Origin: Isosphaeraceae bacterium
GTDB taxonomy: Bacteria; Planctomycetota; Planctomycetia; Isosphaerales; Isosphaeraceae
Length of the DNA: 64,000 nucleotides
NCBI GenBank assembly: GCA_026004735.1
Contig: BPJS01000001.1
Location: 1,488,001-1,552,000 of the forward strand
Direction of reading: 5' to 3'
Under the pieces are notes generated by a model. It did no database searches. It saw only the letters and a list, made by a program, of their open reading frames with translations, and was not told the origin of the DNA. This document shows positions 18,793 to 28,471 of this stretch, piece by piece; positions within the stretch are counted from its first letter, which is position 1; the number at the start of each line of letters is the position of its first letter. The position numbers and the translations under genes were made by a program.

Positions 18793-19590
18793 ATGCCCCC
18801 CGAAGTCGCAACGGGCTTGATCGCTCAGTGGCAGGTTGAGCGGCTCCGGGTGCGGGTTTACGAATCCCGGCAGGCGTTGGGACGCGCGGCGGCAGCCGCA
18901 GTGGCCGAGGCGATCCGCGCCCGGCAGGCTGAGGGTCGCGACGCGCGTCTGGTCTTCGCCGCGGCACCGAGTCAGAACGAGTTCCTCGCGGCGCTCGTCG
19001 AACCGGGCCGAGTGGATTGGTCGCGTGTGATCGCCTACCACATGGATGAATACCTGGGGCTGGATGCTCTCCACCCTGCCTCGTTTCGCCGCTACCTCTG
19101 CGAACACGTGTTCGACCCGGCGGGGCTGGCGCCCGAACGCCGCTTCCTGATCCCCGGCGAGCAAACCGATCGCCCCGGCCGTGTCTGTTTGGAATATGAG
19201 GAGCGGCTTCGAGTTGCGCCTCCGGATATTCTCTGCGCGGGGGTCGGCGAAAACGGCCACCTGGCGTTCAACGATCCGCCCGTTGCCGACTTCGCCGACC
19301 CGCTCTGGGTCAAGGTGGTCCGGCTCGACGCCACCTGCCGAAGGCAGCAAGTCAACGACGGCTGTTTTCCCCGGATCGAGGACGTTCCGACCCACGCCTA
19401 CACCCTGACCATTCCCGCTCTGCTCGCTGCCCCCGTGCGTTCGATCGTTGTTCCCGGTCCACGCAAGGCCGCGGCCGTCAAGACCATGCTCGAAGGCCCG
19501 ATCGACGAGCGCTGTCCGGCCTCGATCCTCCGCACAACCAGCGACTCGACGCTCTGGCTCGACCGCGACTCGGCCGCGGGCCTTCTTTGA
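18793..19590 (+). CDS. nagB: glucosamine-6-phosphate deaminase family protein
   Basis: NagB converts glucosamine-6-phosphate to fructose-6-phosphate and ammonia. The 265-residue protein matches the family throughout: LVFAAAPSQNEFLAAL (sugar-phosphate loop), VIAYHMDEYLGL with the catalytic Asp, FIPGE-type segment FLIPGEQTD, GVGENGHLAFNDPP with the ring-opening His, QQVNDGCF, YTLTIPALL and a C-terminal ILRTT. It acts in the cytoplasm in amino-sugar catabolism, which also bears on UDP-GlcNAc supply for the nearby lipid A genes. An isomerase-type relative (6-phosphogluconolactonase-like) is less likely given the motifs. No other nag genes are adjacent. Confidence 0.9.
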   Translation: MPPEVATGLIAQWQVERLRVRVYESRQALGRAAAAAVAEAIRARQAEGRDARLVFAAAPSQNEFLAALVEPGRVDWSRVIAYHMDEYLGLDALHPASFRRYLCEHVFDPAGLAPERRFLIPGEQTDRPGRVCLEYEERLRVAPPDILCAGVGENGHLAFNDPPVADFADPLWVKVVRLDATCRRQQVNDGCFPRIEDVPTHAYTLTIPALLAAPVRSIVVPGPRKAAAVKTMLEGPIDERCPASILRTTSDSTLWLDRDSAAGLL

Positions 19591-19633
19591 CGTCGGCGCG
19601 GATCGGCCCCCGCGGAACGAGCGTACTCTTTGC

Positions 19634-20446
19634 TTACCGCCGACCAATCACCCCGACCGGGATGCTTCGCGTTGGCAGAAAATTGGGTACCGTCTCAAGC
19701 CCCCCCGGGGTCTCGTGGACCCAGAAGGCAAATCGGGCCTGACGCAGCGGAGCCGAGCCGACCGGCAGATCGGCCGCGGCTAAGCGTAGACGGATCGTCG
19801 CGCCGACGATTCTGACCCGTGCCGGGTCGAGCGAGCGGCTGGTTCCCCGAACCAGGTCATCAATCGTCAGCGTCGGCCGCCGATCCTGGCCGATGTCAAC
19901 CCGCACGATCGTATCAGCTTGAATGTCGGGATATTCGGAGAAGATCGACCGAGCGCCACGCCCCAGGTCGAGTGCCCAGACGTAGCGTGCCCCCTCGTTC
20001 AGTTCGTCCATCGGCCCGCGCATGATGGCGCCGAGCGAGAGCTGATTGGACGGCAGCGCCACGGCTCCCGCCACACGCGGCAAGATCGCGTCGGCGTGTC
20101 CGCCTAAATATGTGGGTAAGGTCGTGTGGGTCAGCGCGGCGAATCCCCGCGTCGCGAAGCTCGTTCGCTGCCCGCTGGCAAACTCCCGGACGATCCGCAG
20201 CGGGTTTCGAACGTGCTGACGCAGATTGCGAACAAACTCGGACCCCAGGCCACCGTTGAGCGCGTTGAGGATGGCCGCGGCCCCGCCGGGGTCGATCCGA
20301 ATCGACGGCCGCAGTTGACCCACCAGCCCGGCAACCCTCCCGGTTCCCGCCAGACCGGACGGCACGACGCGCGCTTCCGCGGCTTCGAATCGCGGCACAT
20401 ACGAACGCGTGACGCGATGCCGCCGCAGAGTCGGTGCCCGCTTCAT
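19634..20446 (-). CDS. hypothetical protein with LEPR-XLL-like N-terminus
   Basis: A 270-residue protein with start MKRAPTLRRHRVTRSYV, chosen because GGAGGGG lies just upstream; longer starts lack this. Residues about 19-30 read FEAAEARVVPSG, a diverged form of the LEPR-XLL motif seen in two other proteins of this window. Next comes a short alpha-helical part (about 40-100), then a beta-rich domain ending in ARFAFWVHETPGGLETVPNF. No catalytic signature is seen. It is probably an extracellular or surface protein, inferred only from the N-terminal motif and basic leader. It faces nagB tail to tail, 43 bases apart, and is divergent from the DUF1559 gene. Confidence 0.6.
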   Translation of the reverse strand: MKRAPTLRRHRVTRSYVPRFEAAEARVVPSGLAGTGRVAGLVGQLRPSIRIDPGGAAAILNALNGGLGSEFVRNLRQHVRNPLRIVREFASGQRTSFATRGFAALTHTTLPTYLGGHADAILPRVAGAVALPSNQLSLGAIMRGPMDELNEGARYVWALDLGRGARSIFSEYPDIQADTIVRVDIGQDRRPTLTIDDLVRGTSRSLDPARVRIVGATIRLRLAAADLPVGSAPLRQARFAFWVHETPGGLETVPNFLPTRSIPVGVIGRR

Positions 20447-20568
20447 TGCTACCCCTCCCTCAGCGTCCCTATCCCCAGGGCCTCCTGATAGGCCCCTCCG
20501 CCCCAATCCCTCAATACGCCCAATGTTCATCTAGTTCATCCGGAACGCTCAGGTCCGTCCACGTCGAA

Positions 20569-20627
20569 CGATCGCCGCACTTGTTGACCGAGTGCGATCG
20601 TATTACTCTTTCTGGTTCTAGTATTAC
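20569..20627. promoter_or_regulatory. candidate operator/promoter region before pseudopilin gene
   Basis: Between the divergent starts lie two unusual elements. One is an inverted repeat, CGATCG-CCG-CACT paired with AGTGCGATCG around TTGTTGACC (about 20569-20600). The other is a direct repeat of GTATTAC at 20600-20606 and 20621-20627, 21 bases apart, which is two helical turns. A TTGACC at 20584 has no good -10 partner at normal spacing. Function as an operator is inference. Confidence 0.3.
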
Positions 20628-20662
20628 GATTCCCTTCTCCGAAGCGTACGACCGAGAGGATC

Positions 20663-21532
20663 ATGGTCCGCCAGCGAGGTTTTACGCTCATCGAACTGTT
20701 GGTGGTGATCAGCGTGATTGGGCTGTTGATCGCCTTGTTGCTCCCCGCGGTGCAAGCCGCGCGGGAGGCCGCCCGCCGCGCCCATTGCAGCAACAACCTG
20801 AAGCAGATCGCCCTGGCCATCGGCTCATACCACGAATCATCGGGTTGTTATCCCATGGGATATTCGCACCAGCCCGGCTATGGCTGGGGCGGCTTTGGCT
20901 GGGCCGCGGCGATTCTGCCCCACATAGATTCGGCTCCGCTGTTCCACGCGATCAATTTCGATCTGGCGGCTTGGACCGAGCCGAACACGACCGCGTGCCG
21001 GACGTTCGTCGTCTCCTACCTCTGTCCGTCAGATGAGACCTCGACGAATCGCCATCTCGAGCGCGAAGGGTTTCTCTTCGCCATGGCCAGCTATGTTGGC
21101 AGCTTCGGGCCAGGCGACATGGATTTCCTGACACCTGACGACCGCCGCGGAATCTTCAGTCGTAACAGTTCAATCCGGGTCTCGATGGTGCGTGACGGCC
21201 TTTCTCAGACCTTCTTCGTCGGCGAACGCCATAACGGTGAGTTCGGCCATAGCGGCCAAACGGGCCATTTCGTAGCCGAAACGGTCTGGGCGGGCGCCAT
21301 CCGTGAAGAGCCTGACGATGACCACGGTCATACCACCCTCTTCCAAACCGGGCACACTCCGTCGAGCCGCGAGCAGGATGACCGCGACGCCGCGAGCCGG
21401 CATCCGGGCGTGACCTCATTCGCGTTTGGCGATGGATCGGTCCGGTTGATCAAGGATTCGATCGACCTGCGCGTTTATCGCGCTCTGGGAACGCGCGACG
21501 GCGGCGAGGTCATCGATTCGCGGTTGGACTGA
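20663..21532 (+). CDS. DUF1559 family pseudopilin-like protein
   Basis: A 289-residue planctomycete DUF1559 protein. The N-terminus [20 protein letters not shown] is a type II/IV pseudopilin methylation and cleavage site (cut after the Gly before Phe), followed by the hydrophobic helix ending AAREAARRAHCSNNLKQIALA. The central domain carries SYHESSGCYPMG and paired Cys residues. The C-terminal GVTSFAFGDGSVRLIKDSID is the usual DUF1559 end. These proteins occur in dozens of copies in planctomycete genomes and are thought to be exported surface or pseudopilus components; the exact role is not known. GAGAGGA precedes the ATG. A strong hairpin terminator follows the gene. Confidence 0.93.
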   Translation: MVRQRGFTLIELLVVISVIGLLIALLLPAVQAAREAARRAHCSNNLKQIALAIGSYHESSGCYPMGYSHQPGYGWGGFGWAAAILPHIDSAPLFHAINFDLAAWTEPNTTACRTFVVSYLCPSDETSTNRHLEREGFLFAMASYVGSFGPGDMDFLTPDDRRGIFSRNSSIRVSMVRDGLSQTFFVGERHNGEFGHSGQTGHFVAETVWAGAIREEPDDDHGHTTLFQTGHTPSSREQDDRDAASRHPGVTSFAFGDGSVRLIKDSIDLRVYRALGTRDGGEVIDSRLD

Positions 21533-21560
21533 GATCGGTCCGCCAGACCTCGAGGGAACA

Positions 21561-21584
21561 GGGCCGCGGCCCGAACCGCGGCCC
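21561..21584 (+). terminator. intrinsic terminator after DUF1559 gene
   Basis: GGGCCGCGG pairs perfectly with CCGCGGCCC around a six-base loop, followed by CGCGGCTTTTC. The T run lies on the + strand side, so it mainly ends the pseudopilin transcript. It sits in the 61-base gap between two convergent genes and may act on both. Confidence 0.7.
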
Positions 21585-21593
21585 CGCGGCTTT

Positions 21594-24500
21594 TCACTCC
21601 GAGGCTTCAACCACCAGACCCAGGTCGATACCCTGTCCGCCGCCGGTCTGCCGGCATTCGACGGCAATCACGTTCTCCCCCGCACGAAACAGACCTCTCT
21701 GGGCCGCGTCGAGTGTGATGTCCTGGTAGCTAGTGACATAACCACTCCGCTCGAGCAAAGGCTGCCCGTTGACAAAAATCCGGCAATCCTCGTCATGGAA
21801 CAGCCGGAGCACAAACGACGAATCCTCACCAAAATTGGGCAATTCGACACGAGTCCGGAGCCAGATCGCCGGTGTGTTCCACCGGGTGCCGACTCGAATG
21901 CCGGGCGTTCCCCGGGTCCCGAATCCGGCCGCTCCGGTTTCCCAGCTCGAGTCGTCGAACTCGATCGCCGTCCAACCGTCGCCGGGCTGGTTCGTCGTGT
22001 ATCGCCAGCTCGGACGGTCGCGACCCTCTCCGGTCTCAAGAACCACGCGCCGCCGGGACGCCACGGTGTCAATGGTAATTTCAGCCGCCGGATCAACGCC
22101 CAGGTCGGCCGGTAGATCCGTTTCGGTTCGCAGAATGAGTGTGGGATCGAACGGGAAGGCCCCGGTCGTCGCCCCGAAGATGGCCAATCCGCCCACCGGT
22201 TGGCCCGAGTCGGGAACCTCAAATCGAAGCAACAGCGGTTGACCCGCCTCAAGTTCAGCTCGCACGGCCTCCGGCAAGGCAAACTCCGAATCGACCCGGT
22301 AGCCGTGGCTCCCGTGATCGCGGCCATTCAGGTGCGACAAGACGCCCCGCGCATCAGCCGGATCATCCGCCAGAGCGATCCCCGTCAACCGATGTTCGCC
22401 AACCCAGATGGCGACCGACGAGGGATGTTGGCGGGTATCGGTCTGGGGGTAATCCTGAGCATTGACGCGCTCGGGCCAGTCAACCTTCTCGCGTCCGGCT
22501 CGGGCCGCCAGCTCAAGGCGGAGCCGCAACGAGGTCGGCCGGGCCCGTACCACAGACTCCGGAATTCGCAGCTTATAAAGAAACCGCCCCTCACCGCGGC
22601 CGGCCGCTTTGCCCTCCGAGGCCGCTAACCCGCCCGACCAGCTCGCTTGCGCGTAATCCTCCGGGCGGAAGCGAAGGGCCACCTGGCGATCGTCGATCCG
22701 CTCGACCCGGGCTGCCGGCGACTCGGGGCGGATCACCACATTCACAAAATTCGCCGCGATCCGTGTCCCCTCCGCGCCTACCAGTTCCAGGCCAAGCGCT
22801 CCAACCAGCGGACCATCAATTTTGAACGCGATCGGCTTCTGGAACGTCACATCGTAGGGCTTCCATTCGACCTCACGCTCACGCGGCGGCAACTGATCGA
22901 TCTCGCCGGAGTCATTCACCCCGCTGACCCACCAGCGCAGCTTCGGTGGATTTTGTCGTTCGGAAAAATGGCTGACGAAGATCGGAACGCGAACAACCTC
23001 ACCCGGCCGCGCGACGATCGCCGGCGGCGCATCGTAGCCAACAAAGTCGGCACCCTGGAGATCGGCGACCGTCATCCCCGGCACGAACGCATCGTAGCCA
23101 AAGACTTTGGGGCTGCGGTCGTAATTGACGAAGCCATTGTGCTCCCACTCGATGTCACTCAGTTCGGTGTAAACGTAGCCCTGGATGCGGGGATATTTGC
23201 GGAGCTGGGTCGTCAGGTCCCGGAAGCCCCACGAGACGTCGCGGTCACCCCCGCCGGCCGAGACCGAACCATACTCGCTGTTGATCAATGGAGCTGAGTT
23301 CATCACCTCGCCCGGACAATGATTGAACGGGCTGCCGGGCACGCTCTGGCGCACAACGTCCTCAATGTGCCGCCGGCTCTCCTCGTGATCGTCGATGTAG
23401 AAGTGCCAGCTATTTAAGTCGGTAACGGACAAATGGTCGTAATTGCAGGGGCTGTTGTCCTCGACCAGGCGGGTCGGATCGATCGTCCTCATCAATCCGA
23501 CCATCTGCCGGACCCAGTCCTGAGTCTCGCGATTGGCCTTGTACTCATCGGGAGATCCCAGGCCCCAGGTCTCGTTGAACGCGACCCAAGCAAAAATCGA
23601 CGGCTGGTTGCGGTCGCGAACCAGCGTCTCGCGCATGGTTGCTTCCCAGGCCTTGCGGGCACGCTCGTTCTGCCGCCACGTGTTGGGCATGTCTTGCATG
23701 ATCAGCAAGCCGAGCTTATCCGCCCAATACAGCTTTCGCGGCTCCTCGGACTTGATGTGAATCCGCAGCCCGTTCAGACCCAACGACTTGGCCAGTTCGA
23801 GGTCCTGACGCAGAAACTCGTCACTCGGGGCCGTGTAGAGACCCCAGGGATTGAACGACTGATCGAGCGCCAGCCGCAGATAGACCGGCTTGCCGTTCAG
23901 GAGAATCGACTCGTGGGGCGCGTCGCCGTATTTGCCCCGGCCGATCGTTCGCAGACCGGTGTAGGTGGCGATCGTGTCGATCTCGCCGGACGGTGTCTTG
24001 AGCTCCAGCGTCAGGTCGTACAGATGCGGCGTCTCGGGCGTCCAGAGCTTCGCATTCCGGACCGGGATCAGAAAGGAATGCACGAGCGGTTCAGCGTCTG
24101 CCTTCTCGGTGGCAAACGAAACGGTCCGCGAACCGATGGCGTCGTCATCGCTCCGCAGCGTCAGCGCATACTCGCCGGGCTCGGCCGGCTGAACCAGAAC
24201 ATTGGCGACCAGGACCACCGGATCGAGCGATTGCGTCGCAAACCCAAACGCTTTGATCCGTCCAGCCGGCCGCGCTTCCAGCCAGACCGTCTGCCAGATC
24301 CCCGAGCTAGGGGTGTACCAGCCCACTTGCTTGCCCGTCGGCAGCGACGGATCGGTCGGATCATAGGCACGCACCACCAGCGTATTCTCGGCGTCGCGGC
24401 GGATCTGGTCCGTGATGTCGGCCTCGAACGGAGTGTAGCCGCCTTCGTGGCTGGCGACCTTTTCGCCGTTCAGCCACACATCGGCCTGCCAATCGACCGC

Positions 24501-24869
24501 ACCGAATCGAAGGAAAATCCGTTGATCGCTGGGAAAATCGGCTGGAATCGTCACGCTGCGGCGATACCAGCCGATCGTCGGGGCCCCCCGCGCACGCCCA
24601 ACCCCCGACAACGAACTCTCCCACGGAAAGGGGACCTGAATGGCCAGATCAAACCCCTCAGCATCGGGCTTAAACCATTCGGCAGCGACCCCCTCGTCCC
24701 GCTCGTCAAATCGAAACTCCCACTTGCCATTCAGGTTATACCAGTAAGGCCGAATCGCATCGGGTGTGGGATGCTCCGAGCGGGGGATTTCTTCGCTGCC
24801 CTCTACCATCAGTCCGCAGAGCAAACTCGCAACCAGAGGTGCGATCCGTATTCTCGATTGTCCGATCAT
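21594..24869 (-). CDS. secreted glycoside hydrolase family 2 enzyme
   Basis: A 1091-residue GH2 protein. The start MIGQSRIRIAPLV is supported by AAGGAG upstream and gives a signal peptide ending near SEEIP; a longer frame upstream adds residues of no resemblance. The order is sugar-binding jelly roll (WYNLNGKWEFRFD; PFPWESSLSG; WYRRSVTIP), Ig-like domain, and TIM barrel with acid/base Glu433 in AFNETWG and nucleophile Glu532 in NSEYGS. A long C-terminal extension with further beta domains ends in a galactose-binding-like module (WLRTRVELPN; RIFVNGQPLLERSG). It could be a beta-galactosidase, glucuronidase or mannosidase type enzyme acting on complex glycans outside the cytoplasm. All catalytic residues are present. 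Confidence 0.93.
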   Translation of the reverse strand: MIGQSRIRIAPLVASLLCGLMVEGSEEIPRSEHPTPDAIRPYWYNLNGKWEFRFDERDEGVAAEWFKPDAEGFDLAIQVPFPWESSLSGVGRARGAPTIGWYRRSVTIPADFPSDQRIFLRFGAVDWQADVWLNGEKVASHEGGYTPFEADITDQIRRDAENTLVVRAYDPTDPSLPTGKQVGWYTPSSGIWQTVWLEARPAGRIKAFGFATQSLDPVVLVANVLVQPAEPGEYALTLRSDDDAIGSRTVSFATEKADAEPLVHSFLIPVRNAKLWTPETPHLYDLTLELKTPSGEIDTIATYTGLRTIGRGKYGDAPHESILLNGKPVYLRLALDQSFNPWGLYTAPSDEFLRQDLELAKSLGLNGLRIHIKSEEPRKLYWADKLGLLIMQDMPNTWRQNERARKAWEATMRETLVRDRNQPSIFAWVAFNETWGLGSPDEYKANRETQDWVRQMVGLMRTIDPTRLVEDNSPCNYDHLSVTDLNSWHFYIDDHEESRRHIEDVVRQSVPGSPFNHCPGEVMNSAPLINSEYGSVSAGGGDRDVSWGFRDLTTQLRKYPRIQGYVYTELSDIEWEHNGFVNYDRSPKVFGYDAFVPGMTVADLQGADFVGYDAPPAIVARPGEVVRVPIFVSHFSERQNPPKLRWWVSGVNDSGEIDQLPPREREVEWKPYDVTFQKPIAFKIDGPLVGALGLELVGAEGTRIAANFVNVVIRPESPAARVERIDDRQVALRFRPEDYAQASWSGGLAASEGKAAGRGEGRFLYKLRIPESVVRARPTSLRLRLELAARAGREKVDWPERVNAQDYPQTDTRQHPSSVAIWVGEHRLTGIALADDPADARGVLSHLNGRDHGSHGYRVDSEFALPEAVRAELEAGQPLLLRFEVPDSGQPVGGLAIFGATTGAFPFDPTLILRTETDLPADLGVDPAAEITIDTVASRRRVVLETGEGRDRPSWRYTTNQPGDGWTAIEFDDSSWETGAAGFGTRGTPGIRVGTRWNTPAIWLRTRVELPNFGEDSSFVLRLFHDEDCRIFVNGQPLLERSGYVTSYQDITLDAAQRGLFRAGENVIAVECRQTGGGQGIDLGLVVEASE

Positions 24870-25062
24870 CCGTCGGGTGCTCCTTGTCAAGCGTGTGCCA
24901 GCGTGAGGGAACCAGCTCGTTGCGAGACCGAGACGCTCGCCGCGCTGAAACCCAATGCCCATCACGTTACTGTCCGCAACCGATGGCTGCGACCCCTGGG
25001 CTCCCCTCAGATCTGTGAAGCCGGGCAGACCTCGAGCGGGGTCTGAACTTGAAGAGACCCGC

Positions 25063-26472
25063 TCAGTCCCGCGCTTGCTTGATCCGATGTGGCTGAGGGC
25101 CAGCCTGAGCGCCGAGCAGCCGACCAAGCCACGTCCGCCGCACGCCGAGTTCGTAGGCCGCCAGGAGCATCGCCAGGCTGCCGGCCAGCGTTAACGTGAG
25201 CTTGACGGCCCCGTTCAAGGGAACCGGCATCAGGACCAGCGACAGACCGGCCACGACCGGAAAATGGGCCAAGTAGATCCAGTACGAAGCGTGGCTAAGA
25301 TATCTGAGCCACGGATGCGAGCGATCGGGCATGCGTAGCGCCAGCCCGATCAGTCCCAGGACGACCATCCAGGACACCAGGTCGTTGCCCAACGCCGCTA
25401 GCGGAAACGACCAGTCGGCCGCCGCCGTTCGGCCCAACGGAGGCGCCTCCGGATCCTTCGGCTCCCAAGGAAACGGCACGGCCGGCCGGCTCGTGGCGAT
25501 CGCCGGATCTTCTGCGCCGACCGGTACCGCTCCCGGAACGACCAGCGCCAAAATCATGCCGATCCCCAACCAAGCAGGCCCCTGCCGCGCTAGCTCGGGC
25601 AAGAGATGGATCCTGTGAGAAAGAACCCAGCCGAACCCGAAAAACAAGCCGTAGGCATAGAGCGAAGTCGGCCGAGGAACAAACGAAAGCGGAATATCGG
25701 TCCCGGGCTGGGTGGTGACGAAATAGGCCGGCAGCGCGATCAAGACCATCACCAGCGGCGTCAAGCCGCCCCGCACCACACGATCGAAGATCCGCGCTGC
25801 GAACGATCGCCAGACGGTCCCGAGCCGTTCCCAGAGCCAGAGACCCAGAAGAGTCAGCAAGTATGCGATCAAGAGATACTCAAGAAACCAAAGATGGATT
25901 GGATAAGGGTCGGCCCAGAGCCGGCCCGACATAACGGCCGACCCAATGGCCGCGGTGCCGCAGGGCGACGTCGCTGCGACGAAGATCATCCGCAATGCGG
26001 GAAAGAGGATCAGCCACCCCAGCAGAAACGGCGCGCCGATGCGCAGCAAGCGGTCGTGAAGGAAACCGCAAATGCCGAGGCGTACCTTGAGCAACGCCCC
26101 GAAGAACCCAGCCAAGACGAAGAACGTCTGCATCCGAAACAGTGCCGAGGCGCAGCGCACGGGCTCCGTGAGGGCAGGAACCGGTGCGTCGGCAATCGCC
26201 CAGTATGGGTCGGGCCGCGAGCCGTTGTAGCTCAGCCCGGCGTGGAGCCAGACCCCGAAGAGCATCATGCCGGCCCGGAGCACGTCCAAGCCGTGATACC
26301 GCTTGGCCGGTAGCGACGCACCGCCGGATGGGCCGGGCGTGGATGGATCCCGCGTTAGAGAGTCGATGTCAGATGTGATCCGGCCGGACTGGGGTCGACC
26401 GTGGCACCTCGGCGGTCCCGAAGTCTCTCGACCGAACGCGCGGCTCTGTGCGACCTGTTGGCTGCCGTGCAT
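25063..26472 (-). CDS. membrane acyltransferase family 3 protein (OpgC-like)
   Basis: A polytopic membrane protein with about ten hydrophobic segments. The acyltransferase-3 landmark is RYHGLDVLRAGMMLFGVWLH, followed by FFVLAGFFGALL; a C-terminal part with WLRYLSHASYWIYLAHFPVV is typical of OpgC and MdoC-like proteins that O-acylate glucans or other extracytoplasmic sugars. The start is uncertain: the ATG at 26472 is the nearest standard codon but lacks a Shine-Dalgarno, and a TTG at 26514 follows GGAGTAGG. Either way the first 60 or so residues are hydrophilic, Pro/Ser-rich and not part of the domain. The modified substrate cannot be deduced from the neighbours. Confidence 0.85.
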   Translation of the reverse strand: MHGSQQVAQSRAFGRETSGPPRCHGRPQSGRITSDIDSLTRDPSTPGPSGGASLPAKRYHGLDVLRAGMMLFGVWLHAGLSYNGSRPDPYWAIADAPVPALTEPVRCASALFRMQTFFVLAGFFGALLKVRLGICGFLHDRLLRIGAPFLLGWLILFPALRMIFVAATSPCGTAAIGSAVMSGRLWADPYPIHLWFLEYLLIAYLLTLLGLWLWERLGTVWRSFAARIFDRVVRGGLTPLVMVLIALPAYFVTTQPGTDIPLSFVPRPTSLYAYGLFFGFGWVLSHRIHLLPELARQGPAWLGIGMILALVVPGAVPVGAEDPAIATSRPAVPFPWEPKDPEAPPLGRTAAADWSFPLAALGNDLVSWMVVLGLIGLALRMPDRSHPWLRYLSHASYWIYLAHFPVVAGLSLVLMPVPLNGAVKLTLTLAGSLAMLLAAYELGVRRTWLGRLLGAQAGPQPHRIKQARD

Positions 26473-26742
26473 GGTGGATCGTCCGCGCCGGGAGGCGCAA
26501 ACCGGCAGCGGCAACCTACTCCAACCCCCTCATTCCGCCTAGACCGAATCGCAGCCTCGCTCCGCCGGAAGATCAGGCCCCGGCGGATGCGGAGGGGCGG
26601 TTCCAATCAGCCCGTGGAACGCTCCTAGCCCGCGTTTCGCTATCTGACGATCGAAAGCGATGGCGTCTGAGGAAATCCTCGCCGCGATTTGCGTGCTTGG
26701 GTCTCACGCGGGCGTCTGATACCAGCTTCCGTCTTCAGGCGA

Positions 26743-28188
26743 TCAGGCCTCGGGCGAGTACATGGCCAGGGCACGGATGATGTCGTCTAGCTCGTTGGCG
26801 ACGACAAACGGCCGGTTGGCGAAACCGGCACGCTTGACGCCGCGGGAGCCCAAAACTTTCTCAAATTGTTCTTGGTCGGCCGAGTGATAGGCGACCGTCG
26901 CCGTCGGATCCTTCAGTTGGTGGCCGGTCAGGATGCAGACGACGCGGTCGTCGCGGCCGATGACTCCCTCTTGGCGGAGCTTACGGGCGCCGGCGACACT
27001 CGCAGCACTGGCCGGCTCGCAACCCAGACCGCCCGCGCCGACCTGCGCCTTGGCGTCCATGATCTCCTGGTCGGTCACATGCCGGACCACACCCGCACAC
27101 ACATCCAACGCTCGCAAACACTTCTTCAGATTGACCGGGCGATTGATCTCGATCGCGGAGGCGATCGTCGAGGCCTTTCGCTTCTCGGCGTCCATCGCCG
27201 CATAGTAACCATTCGTGATCTGCGCATCGGGAAGCCCATCGTTCCAGGTCAGGTGGTGCTGACCGACCAGATCGTCGAGCGTGCGCGCACCCGCCGCATT
27301 GATCACCGCCAGCCTCGGAACTCGATCAATCAACCCCAGATACTTCAGCTCCAGAAACGCTTTGCCAAATGCGGACGAATTACCCAGATTGCCACCCGGA
27401 ACCACGATCCAATCCGGAACCTCCCAGTCTAGTCCCTCCAAAACCCGGTACATGATCGACTTCTGGCCCTCGAGCCGAAACGGATTGACCGAGTTCATCA
27501 AGTAAATATTGAGCCGCTCAGCGACCTGGCGAACCCGAGCCATCGCGTCGTCGAAGTCGCCGACGATCTGGAGCGTCAACGCCCCATGATCCAGCGCCTG
27601 GGCCAGCTTCCCGTACGCAATCTTCCCGGAACCTATGAAAATGATGGCGCGAAAGCCAAGGTTGGTCGCCGAACAATAAACCGCCAAGGCCGCTGACGTA
27701 TTGCCCGTCGATGCACACGCAACCCGCCGAGCACCGACCATCCGCGCATGAGTGAACGCGGCAGTCATGCCATTATCCTTGAAGCTGCCCGATGGGTTCA
27801 TCCCTTCGTATTGCAAGAACAGCCGGCCCGGGTTTAGACCAACGTACCGGCCCACCTTGTCCGCCTCCTGAAGCAGCGTTTGACCCTCGCCGATCGTGAC
27901 GATCAGCTCCGGAGGCGCAAAGGGCAGCAGTTCGCGGAAGCGCCAGACCCCAGAGAAGCAGAGCGGGTCCCGTCGCCGCCCCCATTTGGCCTCAAACTCC
28001 CGTAACGAGGCCGGTACCGGCAGGCGACTCCAGTCGTAAACCACGTCGAGCAAATCCCCGCAGGCCGGGCATGCAAACACCGGACGAGACACCTCCGCCG
28101 TCGCCCGGCAAGCTGGGTTTAGACACTGCTGGTACGCAGCATCCGCGCACGAAATACCCTGACTTGAGCCCCGGATGACGGTCGCCAT
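26743..28188 (-). CDS. thrC: threonine synthase
   Basis: ThrC converts O-phosphohomoserine to threonine using PLP. The start [11 protein letters not shown] lies behind GGAGAAGGG; a start ten codons upstream is less likely. The 481-residue protein begins with a four-Cys zinc-ribbon-like part (CLNPAC, CPACGD), as in the long threonine synthases. [13 protein letters not shown] and [10 protein letters not shown] precede the PLP lysine in [11 protein letters not shown]. The phosphate-binding loop appears as [10 protein letters not shown], with [12 protein letters not shown] after it. Near the C-terminus is [11 protein letters not shown]. All active-site motifs are intact. It acts in the cytoplasm in the aspartate amino acid pathway. 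A TATGAT hexamer about 40 bases upstream may be its -10 box, but no -35 partner is clear. Confidence 0.96.
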   Translation of the reverse strand: MATVIRGSSQGISCADAAYQQCLNPACRATAEVSRPVFACPACGDLLDVVYDWSRLPVPASLREFEAKWGRRRDPLCFSGVWRFRELLPFAPPELIVTIGEGQTLLQEADKVGRYVGLNPGRLFLQYEGMNPSGSFKDNGMTAAFTHARMVGARRVACASTGNTSAALAVYCSATNLGFRAIIFIGSGKIAYGKLAQALDHGALTLQIVGDFDDAMARVRQVAERLNIYLMNSVNPFRLEGQKSIMYRVLEGLDWEVPDWIVVPGGNLGNSSAFGKAFLELKYLGLIDRVPRLAVINAAGARTLDDLVGQHHLTWNDGLPDAQITNGYYAAMDAEKRKASTIASAIEINRPVNLKKCLRALDVCAGVVRHVTDQEIMDAKAQVGAGGLGCEPASAASVAGARKLRQEGVIGRDDRVVCILTGHQLKDPTATVAYHSADQEQFEKVLGSRGVKRAGFANRPFVVANELDDIIRALAMYSPEA

Positions 28189-28390
28189 GCCCTTCTCCGC
28201 CGGAACTGGGATCTCCAATCCCGATCATAACCGGAAAAGGTTCACCGAGGGACACGGCCAGAACAACCGCCTCCGACCGCCTGCATTTTCGCGTCCCGAA
28301 AACCGTCACGCGTCGACGATCTCAGGCCCAAAATCCGCCGATCGCTGCAAAAAACGCAGCGGGCCACCCGCCCGAGCAACGGCTTCGGAA

Positions 28391-28430
28391 CACTCGGGGC
28401 GGCTACCGATCGCTAGGCCGGCCCCGAGTG
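28391..28430 (-). terminator. hairpin after the RTX/beta-helix gene
   Basis: CACTCGGGGC and GCCCCGAGTG form a perfect ten-pair stem with a 20-base loop, about 40 bases past the stop of the large surface protein gene. No T tract follows on the minus strand, so it may be a transcript-end stabiliser and not a classical intrinsic terminator. Confidence 0.45.
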
Positions 28431-28471
28431 CCGCGCGCGTCTCGTACGCCGTTTTCGCTCCTCGCTTCAGA

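Noticed and set aside
23433-25046. Open frame of more than 500 codons antisense to the GH2 gene
   Set aside because: Arg/Pro-rich translation with no domain, fully covered by a well-supported GH2 gene on the other strand.
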